Part shown: positions 13,851-23,316 of the stretch, piece after piece | Numbering within the stretch: the first letter of the stretch is position 1 | Layout of the letters: every line of letters begins with the position of its first letter | Source: Adineta steineri | Lineage: Eukaryota; Rotifera; Eurotatoria; Adinetida; Adinetidae | Length of the DNA stretch: 64,000 bases | Assembly: GCA_905250115.1 (NCBI GenBank) | Contig: CAJNOI010000277.1 | Span: forward strand, 1 to 64,000 | Reading direction: 5' to 3' | The notes under the pieces: model-generated | Seen by the model: the letters and a program-made list of their open reading frames with translations, nothing else | Told to the model about the DNA's origin: nothing | Database searches by the model: none | Translations under genes and position numbers: made by a program

Positions 13851-14270
13851 ATGTTTCAACTTCCACCGCCACCCCAATTTACTCTCCCACCACCTCCGCC
13901 TCTTCCTATTTCGATATTTAAATCAAAATCTATTCTTCCACTCACTTGTTCATCTATTCAACAACAAATAAATCCTCATTTTATATTAATTAATTCCATG
14001 TTTGTTTTTCTTATTACAGTTATTCTTATATCAATATTTATTTTTATTCGATTGTATTATCAACAAAAACTATCAGAAAAAAACTTCTATTTAAAACCAA
14101 TATCAACTATTTCAAAAAATATTTCAATATCCAGTAACGGTTCATATGAAATCATATCATCAGATATTTTTCTTGAATCAAATGATACATCATCAACAAA
14201 TTCAAATAGTATGATATCGAATTATTATAATCAAATATCTTCATATTATGATATTCGTTCTCCTAGTTAA
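13851..14270 (+). CDS. Proline-rich single-pass membrane protein, unknown
   Basis: A single-exon frame of 139 codons. Residues 1-20 are proline-rich (LPPPPQF, LPPPPPLP), the kind of sequence bound by EVH1, SH3 or WW domains. A hydrophobic segment at about residues 46-67 (ILINSMFVFLITVILISIFI) is followed by IRLYYQQK, whose basic residue is typical of a cytoplasmic flank. The C-terminal 70 residues are rich in Ser, Asn and Tyr and end with YYDIRSPS. No signal peptide is seen, so it may be a type III or tail-anchored-like protein. An intact ATG-to-stop frame with third-position T/A bias like its neighbours supports coding. I do not recognise a family. Confidence 0.6.
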   Translation: MFQLPPPPQFTLPPPPPLPISIFKSKSILPLTCSSIQQQINPHFILINSMFVFLITVILISIFIFIRLYYQQKLSEKNFYLKPISTISKNISISSNGSYEIISSDIFLESNDTSSTNSNSMISNYYNQISSYYDIRSPS

Positions 14271-14339
14271 TATTTATTTTATTTGACATTTTTCGGTATA
14301 TACAACAAAAAGTTTTTGCTTGATTAGAAAATAGAGAAA

Positions 14340-16077
14340 TTATGAATTATCATCATCATCTGATAAGACAGGAGAAGTAATAGTTATTTTCTTTTTTGAT
14401 CTTCGATTTGTTTTGTTTGCAGTATCTAATACATTATTCATTAATTTTGTATTTTTTGTTCGTTTTCTTTTTTTTAACGGTTGTTTTTCTGGAATTGGAA
14501 TGTTATCATCTTCATCTTCATCATCATTATTCTCATTTTCTAACGGAATATCTTTTGCTTCTTGAGTTCTTTCTTTGAGTAAATTAATTGCAGATTGTAA
14601 TCGTGTATTTTTTCTATATGATTTTGAATTATTTTCAAATGCATATGGAGCAAAAAATGAATCAATTCGTGATTGAATCTAATTTACATTGATTAAGAAA
14701 TAAGTTAGAAGAAAAATATAAAATAAGAACAAACTTCTTTTGTATTCATTCGTTTAATTACTGGTAAAATCATATCATCAATTTTTCGTCGATCCCATTT
14801 AAGTTTAGTTCCAATAAATCTATAATAACAATAGATCAAATATTAATAAGAAAAAAACTAAATAATTAATATACTCTCGGATCAATTCAAGTTGTGGCAT
14901 TGCCCATGTAAATTTTGTTTGATCATAATCGATTTTTGGTTTAATATACGCATCATAAATAGCTTTGTTTGGAAAACCTAAATCAACCTTCGATTTCCGT
15001 TACAGTATATAGGGAAATAATAATATATGAAAAGAAAGAATACTGAAATTAGTTTTAGAACCAATGGGAGAAGGAGTTTGAAAGCTCGAAGGATCAGAGA
15101 ATATCAGTTAATACCTTCGAGTATTCATGAAACTGATTTAATATAGATTTGTCTCTTCTGTTATAAATAATAATAATAATTTGATTTTTTTTTTAAAGTC
15201 TTGTCGAAAAGTATCAGTGTATTTAAATTAGATCAAATGATATTTCCTTATTAAGAATAAAATTTTACCTTCAAAAAGTTCTAAATTTTTCAAACGTTTC
15301 AATACTTTTGACTCAGTTTTATAATCTGATTTTTGTGCTTTTTTCCACCAACGTCTAAATAAATAAATAAATGAAAGATATTTGAAATATTTTTGAAAGA
15401 AAATATTTACCGAAATTTTTCTAATCGTTCCATGCACGTTCCATGAAATTCTTGAAGAATTTCTAATGCTGTCATAATACCAGCATTTGGAATACCTTTC
15501 GTATAATCTGAACCAACAATCATACCAACTGCAATCATTGATTCTCGATCTAAACCTAATTGATTTAAAATTATTGTCCCATCATAATATTCTACTAATT
15601 GATCTTGACGAAAAAAATGTCGATAAACATGTGATGAACCAAATAACCAAACATCACTATCATCTGTTATAACGCCATCACATTGATTTGATAAATCTAA
15701 ATAAGCACATTGTGCTTCAGCTTCTGTTGGACTTACAAGATATGGAATGCCAAATAAGCGAAGTAAATACTAATAAAGAAAATAAATAAATAACCTAATA
15801 AGAACTTATTTTATTACTTGTGTATCTTCATGCATAGTATCTGTTAATGTTGCAGTTAAACGTTCATTACCACGAGCTGTTGTTAATTGAGCAGCAGTAT
15901 CATCAATCAATTCTGCTTGAAGTTGTTCTAATGATTCCTGAGAAATCAAAAATTATGTTTTCTTTTTCGAATTGAAATAATATTTTTCTTACTAATTGAG
16001 AAAATGATGATTCTTTAATATCTTCTACATCAGCTACTGATGATTCTTCTTTATTATCTTCAATATACATTTTAATA
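14340..16077 (-). CDS. ERCC5: XPG/ERCC5 endonuclease, C-terminal half (5' end missing)
   Basis: XPG makes the 3' incision in nucleotide excision repair in the nucleus. The visible exons encode the end of the acidic spacer ([11 protein letters not shown]), the I-region and the C-terminus. The I-region keeps the catalytic acids in PTEAEAQC and [11 protein letters not shown], then HVYRHFF and the helix-two-turn-helix block [12 protein letters not shown] with ALEILQEF. After an intron of about 285 bp come [29 protein letters not shown] and RIDSFF, then a basic, acidic-patched tail ending DDDDNS. The order and spacing follow human XPG closely. The N-terminal nuclease block expected at the protein start is missing. 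The upstream side ends at a 10-N gap (16078-16087), and what follows is transposon-like sequence. The gene may be complete on the chromosome and broken only by the assembly, or split by an insertion. Confidence 0.88.
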
Positions 16078-16087
16078 NNNNNNNNNN
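16078..16087. other. Assembly gap (10 N)
   Basis: A run of ten N marks an unresolved join of unknown true size, between XPG coding sequence on one side and transposon-like sequence on the other. Confidence 0.99.
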
Positions 16088-16312
16088 CATTTCTCGATAG
16101 AATCCAAAACTTCCTTATACGAAAATGATCAGCGAAAAAAGCTCTACAAAGTTTGAGGGGAAAGAAAATTTTCTGAATAATTTGTTTTTTATGTTTGACA
16201 TCCCATGGAACTACCCAGTATCACATTCGTGATCTAGGTGACAAGGACTTTCGTATCGTGACATTTCTAGCGTGCATTAAAATTAATGATTTTTCGGCCA
16301 CCCCCTGTAAAC
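16088..16312 (-). mobile_element. Mariner/Tc1-like transposon terminus
   Basis: Read on the minus strand, this segment begins with TA followed by CAGGGGGTGGCCGAAAAA. This resembles a Tc1/mariner terminal repeat next to its TA target site. It continues with non-coding sequence of a composition unlike the neighbouring genes until the gap at 16087. The terminus abuts the stop codon of the neighbouring RWD-MJ1316 gene (stop ends at 16313). No transposase is visible; the rest may be hidden in the gap or deleted. The assignment rests on terminal resemblance only, and the matching inverted end is not in the window. Confidence 0.5.
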
Positions 16313-17200
16313 CTACGAAGGTGTATAATTATTTTCCATAAGACTTTCATGTCTTGCTATAACATCATAAATTGTTTGTTGATTTCCGGTTGAACCAAAT
16401 ACTAAATCAGTTCGTGTTTCTTTATCCCAAATAATTTCATTATTATATTTAAAATATTGAATACGATGTTTAGGTATAGCAAGAACATTTGAATGTCGAT
16501 CACTAACTGTTGATAGATCAACTTGAAAATCAAAATCATTAAAAGATTTTTCTTGTAAACCAAGAAAACGATCGATATAACCAACACGAAAATAACGTTT
16601 ATCAAGACGAGTATCCCATTCAATACGTGATATAACATCTTCCGACGTTTTCATCGAAGTTTTTTTAATAGGTTCATCGGATTGAGTAGTTTTATTCTGA
16701 TTTTGATTTGATATTAATGAATGTGGTGGTGAACGTGAAGCAGAAGTATTTGATGAATTTGTAGTATTATTATTATTATTATTTGAATTAGCATTTAATG
16801 TTTGAATATTATTTTCAGCAAACCATTGAAGTAAACGAGAATAAATTAATAAAACCATTGGTTGATTAAGTATTGTTTTGCTATAGGATTGAAGAAGTTG
16901 TTGAACAAGTAAAACTTGTTCAGCTGTTAATCGAGGTGCAGTTATAATTATTTCCGGTGCTTTCGATGGATAAGATTCTATAATGTAGAAATAAATATAT
17001 ATATATTGTTTTTTTCAATATTTACCATCTAACTGTAAAGTTAATGAAACATCATATTGATCAGTTCGAATTTTTAGAATATAGGAAAATTGTCCAATAG
17101 AAGATAAAATACGAATATTATCTTTAAAATAATCACGTAACGCACTAATTTCTTCTTGTTGACTATCACTAGTAGTTTTATTTTCACCCGGACTAGCCAT
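16313..17200 (-). CDS. RWD domain + MJ1316 (RNA cyclic-end recognition) domain protein
   Basis: Two exons (17200-17026 and 16977-16313) join in frame. The N-terminal 140 residues form an RWD domain: EEISALRDYF, VSLTLQLDG-ESYPSKAPEI (the YP motif), LTAEQ and a final helix PMVLLIYSRLLQWFAEN. RWD domains bind proteins, often in ubiquitin or stress-kinase settings. After a low-complexity Asn/Ser linker comes an MJ1316/DUF504 domain: VISRIEWDTRLD, FRVGYIDRFLG, IPKHRIQYFKY, IWDKETRTDLVFGS. This domain is predicted in the literature to recognise 2',3'-cyclic RNA ends in RNA repair; it occurs in human LENG9. The function here is therefore inferred. The start at 17200 is just ahead of the RWD fold. 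The C-terminus ends abruptly at a transposon terminus, so the last residues may have been altered by the insertion. Confidence 0.8.
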
Positions 17201-17886
17201 ATGATTGTTGATTCTAAGATGAAATATAACTATAGAAAAAACAAAACAAATATATCTATCATATTTCGTTTCTAATAAACAAATATTCACCTCTATACGA
17301 AAAAGAAAGGTTAGTAAAGTGTTAGATTACGTAGTCGACATCAAGATACAATTATGTATAGTATATTAATTGAGAATTTCGCAATTTTTTTATAAAACAC
17401 GAGGTCTGTTGAAATAACTAAATTAAGATATTGATAAAAAGTACAACAGATTATGACTCATGATTGATTAAATCTGATTGGTTAAAAGTTTTTTTCCAAT
17501 AATGATTGTGAATTAATGATATTAAGAATATGATTTGTTAATTGATAGTATAAATAAAATATGTATTATAATAGATTGATTTAAAACATATGAAACAATC
17601 GAAAATTAATAGTAAGAACCAATAGAAATTCAAATTTTAACCTTTATGATGAAGAAATTTTATTTCGAATTGATCTGCTTCAGTGTGTTATATTATATAC
17701 AATTTCATCATGATGGTGGAGAAGAGAATAGAGTCATATAATCTTAACCAGACAAGATGAAGCAGTATCTTCTACTACAATTTTGTTTTTATTTATGTTT
17801 TTTTTTTCAAATAGAAAAATCATTTGAAATTAATTATTCTCATTGTTGATTTTTTTTTCTTCTTCCTTAAAGATCAATTATAAAAA
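17201..17886. other. Intergenic, divergent promoters of RWD-MJ1316 gene and RPL10
   Basis: AT-rich spacer. Just before RPL10 a pyrimidine run (17851-17868) ends in AAAG at 17869-17872. This looks like a splice acceptor, fitting either a 5' UTR intron or a trans-spliced leader, which bdelloids are known to use. No gene is seen. Confidence 0.5.
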
Positions 17887-18589
17887 ATGGGTCGACGACC
17901 AGCACGATGCTATCGTTATTGCAAAAACAAGCCATATGTAAGTTTTATTATTTAAATAAAATCAAAAATTCTATTGTTGTATTTTTAAATAGCCAAAATC
18001 TCGGTTTTGTCGTGGTGTCCCTGATCCAAAAATTCGTATTTTTGATTTAGGACGAAAACGAGCACGTGTCGATGAATTTCCATTATGTGTTCATCTTGTA
18101 TCTGATGAATATGAACAATTATCCAGTGAAGCACTTGAAGCTGGACGTATTTGTGCCAACAAATATTTAGTTAAACACTGTGGCAAAGATGCTTTTCATA
18201 TACGTATGCGTGTTCATCCATTTCACGTTATTCGAATTAATAAAATGTTATCATGTGCCGGTGCCGATCGTTTACAAACAGGTATGCGCGGTGCTTTTGG
18301 TAAACCATTAGGTACAGTTGCTCGTGTCAACATCGGTCAAGTTATTATGTCAGCTCGTGTTAAAGATCAACATAAAGCACAAACAGTTGAAGCTTTACGT
18401 CGTGCTAAATTCAAATTTCCAGGTCGTCAAAAAATCTTCGTTTCGGATAAATGGGGTTTCACAAAATTTACACGTGAAGATTATGATCGTTTATTTCAAT
18501 TAGGCCAATTACAATATGACGGTGCCAATGTTAAGTATTTACCTAATCATGGTCCACTTGCCGCCTGGAAAAAACGACAACATGTTTAA
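17887..18589 (+). CDS. RPL10: 60S ribosomal protein L10 (uL16)
   Basis: RPL10 is a late-joining protein of the large ribosomal subunit, near the peptidyl transferase centre. Two exons, 17887-17937 and 17993-18589, give about 215 residues, the usual length. The sequence begins [17 protein letters not shown] and continues with [50 protein letters not shown] and KWGFTKF, all nearly invariant in eukaryotes. The single 55-bp intron splits the protein exactly after KNKPY, between two codons. Its third codon positions are richer in G and C than those of its neighbours, as expected for a highly expressed gene. Confidence 0.97.
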
Positions 18590-18806
18590 ATTAATTGATT
18601 TTTCAGTTGAAAAAAAAACACAGTTTTATGAAATAAAATCGGCATAAAATGAAAACAAGAATAAAAGATAAAATCGAACAGTTTATTTTATTTAGTATGT
18701 TTTCAAGGATTATATCTTATTAATAAATATGGTTTTGCTAAATGATGAGATTATAGATATGTTAAATAAAATCAAAGTTTGAGACTATGAAATGAAAGTT
18801 AATCAG

Positions 18807-20337
18807 CTACCAAGGTATACAAGGTATATCTTCATCATGACAATCTTGAATATATGATTCTAGCTGTCCTGTCGATGGTTTCATTAATGTTGTATAAATT
18901 GTTAACTAAAGAAAGAAATGTATAGTTATTGAAAAAAGACACAAATATCTACTTTATTTAGCATAGGTTGTGATGAAAGAAGATTAAATAATGATTCAAA
19001 ATTAGTATTATTTTTGCCTTTTGTTTCAATACATTGAATTGCTGGCGTTAGTCGATCATCTATTGCAGGTTGTTTTCTCCAATTATCATAATTTGTTTGA
19101 ATAAGATACCATTGATTATTAGTATTTAATGTTTTAATATTAACAGAAGTTTGACGTGATCGAGAGATAATAACACCCTATTAGTATATTAAAAATATTG
19201 ATAAAAAAATAAAATATTTCACTTACTTGTTCAGGTTTTATTCCAGCAATAATATAATAACATGGAGCTAATAATGGAATTTTAGATAAATATTCAACAG
19301 CTTCATCATAATTTTCTGCTCCTGTTAACATATCACGGATAGCTAATGTTACAAATGATTGATTACGATTGATATTATAAACCCATTCGATTATACCAAT
19401 ATAACCTCCATTAAGATCAAAACGTGTATTCAATGTAATACTAAATCTGCCTGGTTTAATACCAGTAATGGCACCAATAAATCTAAATAAATAAATTTAT
19501 TAATAATCTCTAACACAAACAAACTATTTAATCATTTTTACCCAGCAAAGCTAATTGTTTGAAAACGAATCTCACCATTTTTAGTATAATTAATGGCAAT
19601 TACTAATGGACGCAGTTTATTAGTTAATATCCAACTTTTATTAACTTTATCCCAACTAAAATATACATGAATAGGTACAATAAAAGTTTTTTTTCGTCAT
19701 ATACCCTAATAAAAGTCCAAAATCAAGATTTCGTCCATGTATAATATATCCATTTTGATCTTGTGTTACAATGGAAGTACATAAGGATGATATTTCATAG
19801 AAGATATTGTAGAAAATAATTTCACCTAATGATATTCCACTTGCTTGACTAATACCTTTTAATTCTTGACCATATGGTTCTGGTAATGTATCAGCTATCA
19901 ATGACTATAGATTAATAGTATTACAATTATTTAAAAAGAAATCCTTATAATTATTACTAATTTAGTATGCATAATATCAATAAGAAATGTGAATACTGGC
20001 CATGTATTAACAATGAAATGTTTTGTATAATCTAGTACATCTCTGATCTAATCGATATTAATCATTAACAGAGCAAAATATGAAAGAAAGTATTTTTATT
20101 ACTTGCGATTTGTATAAAGTAACAATTTGATTCCAACGTTGAAAAGGTGGTGTATCCAAATCAATGACATATGTAGGTATATTTGATTTCGATTTTGGTG
20201 GCCATTGATCAGTTAAACATTGGTATGCAAACTTAAACCGATCGAATTATTATTGTTTTCTATGATAAATTCTTCAAAAGACTTACAATATTTGGAATAA
20301 TTAGTATAATCCAAATAGTTATTTGAATTGTATTCAT
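18807..20337 (-). CDS. ASAH1: Acid ceramidase-like amidase, copy A
   Basis: Acid ceramidase cleaves ceramide to sphingosine and fatty acid in lysosomes; the precursor self-cleaves before its N-terminal-nucleophile cysteine. About eight exons start with a signal peptide (MNTIQITIWIILIIPNI, exon 20337-20287). Then come QWPPKSKSNIPTYVIDLD and the nucleophile region IFYNIFYEISSLCTSIV with GYIIHGRNLDFG. Further on are GGYIGIIEWVYNINRNQSF, AIRDMLTGAENYDEAV and CYYIIAG. The C-terminus LTIYTTLMKPSTGQLE ends in CIPW, close to the CIGW end of human ASAH1. This end and the DDRLTP block favour ASAH1 over its relative NAAA. It is the downstream member of a tandem pair, with 245 bp between the two coding regions. 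It looks intact. Confidence 0.88.
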
Positions 20338-20581
20338 AATCAACTAGAAGATAAATATATATATAAGAATACCTACCTCGTTCGATTGAGTGTATGCTAT
20401 GTTCCTACTCAGACAATAGATGATTGAAATAATCAAAAGAACGGATATTTATGTATAAGAAAACAAACACCTACGTATACAATCAAAACTCATGAATCTT
20501 ATTTATTATTTTATTCAATTTTTATTTTATAAGATTAAAAAAAAATGTTTTTAATAGATTAATTGCACAATAAAAATCAAT

Positions 20582-22122
20582 TTACCAAGGTCGACATGAA
20601 GCTTCTTCATCGAGGCATAATTGCCAATAGGCTTCAAATTGACCTGTTGCTGGTTTCATCAATGATGTATATACTGTCATCTAAAATAAGAATACAATTG
20701 TAAGACGATTTTTGATGAGAGAGAAAATATTTTACTTTGTTCAACATTGGACGTGAAGAAAGTACATTAAATAAAGATTCAAATGTAACTTGATTTTTGC
20801 CTTTTGCTTGCATACATTTAATACATGGTGTCAATCGATCATCATATATGGGTTGTTTCTTCCAATTGTCATAATTAGTTTGAGCTAAAAACCAAAGATT
20901 ATCTTTACCTAATGGTTTGATATCATCGGAACCATTACGTGAACGAGTTATTATGACACCCTTGAATAGGAAAATATAGATCTTAGAAAAAGAAAGATAA
21001 TCGCTCATTTTATTACTTCTCCAGGTTTTGGACCAGCAATTATATAATAACATGGAGCTAATAATGGAACTTCAGCTAGATATTTTACTGATTGATCATA
21101 ACTTTCAGATTTCGTGAGCATATCACGAATAGCAAATGTAATAAACGATTGATTACGATTGATATTATAGATCCATTCAATTAATCCAATATAACCACCT
21201 CTAAGAGCATTACGTTCATTGATTGAAACACTAAATACACCTGGTTTGATACCCGTCAATGAACCAATATAACTGAAAAAAAAAATAATTTTAGAAAATG
21301 ATATGATTAAATTTTTACCCAAGAAAGGTGGTTGTTTTGAAAAGAACTTGACCATTTTGTGTATAATTAATTTGAACCATTAGGGGACGTAATTTTTCTG
21401 TTAATGCCCAAGTATGATTGATTTTATCCCAACTAGAATATATATTGATTTAGGAAAATAAACTATGGGAATTTCATTTACCCCATCATCCCTCCAAAGT
21501 CAAGATTTCGTCCATGAAAAATATTTCCATCTTGATCTTGTCCCACAACAGAAGTACAAAACGATGAAACTTCATAGAAAACGTTATACAGGACAACTTC
21601 GCCAAGAGGTAGTCCAGATCCTTGACTAATACCTTTCATTTCATCACCATATGGTGCAGGCAATGTATCAGCCATGGCTGGCTATTGTTATTTATTAGTT
21701 AAAAGATACTAAAAGTTGATAATTTACAATAAGAAACTTACCAATTTTGTATCAACAAGATCAATTAAAAATTTAAGTTCAGGTGAAATTTCAACGATAA
21801 ATGTTTTCATATATGCAAGTAAATCATTAAGCTAAGAAATATATATAATTATAGTGATACAAAATAATATTCATCTTACTTCATCTTTATAATTAGCAAC
21901 AATATCTTTCCAACGTTCAACAGGTGGTGCATCTAAATTAACAACATATGTTGGTAAAGCTCGATCAGGTTTAGGTGGCCATTGATCACTTAAACATTGT
22001 TCACTAATCTTAATAGATTGATAGTTCTTATACATTCTCAATATATCTATACTAATGATACTTACAATTCCTTGAATGAAATAAATAGCAAAGAGATATG
22101 CGACTGTGTAGTATATCTTCAT
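20582..22122 (-). CDS. ASAH1: Acid ceramidase-like amidase, copy B
   Basis: A paralogue of copy A with the same exon order and the same strand, clearly a tandem duplicate. It begins with a signal peptide (MKIYYTVAYLFAIYFIQGIV); I prefer the start at 22122 over the in-frame ATG at 22137, because the hydrophobic core then sits near the N-terminus. Key blocks are QWPPKPDRALPTYVVNLDAP, VLYNVFYEVSSFCTSVVGQD (predicted cysteine nucleophile), GNIFHGRNLDFG, GGYIGLIEWIYNINRNQSF, CYYIIAGPKPGEV, and QTNYDNWKKQPIYDDRLTP. The C-terminus ends CRPW. All catalytic-region residues that I can name are kept, so it is expected to be active. It differs from copy A throughout, so the duplication is not very recent. 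Confidence 0.88.
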
Positions 22123-23316
22123 TATATTAGGCGACAAGACAACTGAATATTACACTTATAAACTGACCCAAATAAAAACGAAATAAGATAATAGAAAAAA
22201 AAACATGTGCACATAGGGTTAAGTTACGACAACAATTTTATCTAAACTGATAATAAACAGTTTTTAAGATAAAATGCTCTTAGACTATGCAGTAATAGAG
22301 AGAAGAAAACTTTAATAATAAAAATTATTAGAAACTGACCGTCTTCAGTCAATCTCATAGTCATATACTGTGTATTATAACAAAACCATTCATGTTGTGT
22401 TAAAATAGTTGTCTTGCTATACAAAAAAATGAATAGCACATAATTAATAAAGAGATTATTGTATAAATTCGTTGTTTTATATAATACGAAAACAAACTTT
22501 CACCTGAATACCTCGCAGAGTTCTCATATAAAATATATAGTTCTTGAGCACCTCTTCTTTTTTGAAGAAAACTAATTTTTTTTGAATTGCTATCAATAGT
22601 TAAAATAGTCATTTTTACCTTTATGAATCCAGAACTATTTCTTTTTTTGTTCAACATTAGTATTCAATGCTCAAATTATGAAAAATTTTTTTTAATATTT
22701 TTGTACTTTTTGAAAACTATTTATAATACAGCTTATTTAAATATATTCGTATAAGAAACTTTTCTTTTTGTAACAGAAAACAACACTCTTCCAACGATAT
22801 TCTTTAATTAATAGTTACTTCTTGTTCATTGATACAGATTTTTTTATTCTAATACATCCCTTGGGGCCATTTAACAACAAAACGATGTATGCTGAAAAAA
22901 AGTAACGTTTGCTAAATGAATTATATTTCTTTTTTTCTTCTCTTTCGATGGCAAAGTGCCGCAGGTGCATTGGTATACTGTAATAATTGCGCATATGAAG
23001 ACAAGAGAAAGTTGGAAAGAATAACTACAAAACGAAATTATTTCGTTGGCTTCTAATTTGTTTGTTTTGTCGCGAACGTTGTTAAAAAAGTTATTTGTCT
23101 TGTTCTGTTTCTTACTCTTCGCAACGGTATTTTAAAAGGTAACTAGTTGAAGTTTTTCTTTGAATCTTGGCAAAAAAATACACACATGTTGCATACTGAA
23201 AAACAGAAACAACACGCCGTTGCCATTATAAATAAGAGCGGTGAGTTTTGTTACCATTTAAACAACAATCACTATTGACACGCTTATATTCAACATTTAA
23301 TTATGATAAGAATAAA
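22123..23316. other. Intergenic, divergent upstream of ceramidase B and the ART-TPR gene
   Basis: AT-rich spacer of 1.2 kb with poly-T runs. Small open frames on the minus strand (22242-22657) show no family signal. Upstream of 23317 a short out-of-frame ATG at 23303 could form an overlapping upstream ORF for the ADP-ribosyltransferase gene. Confidence 0.45.

Noticed and set aside
23248-23316. N-terminal extension of the ADP-ribosyltransferase frame
   Set aside because: The upstream open frame has no ATG; the first in-frame ATG with good context is at 23317.
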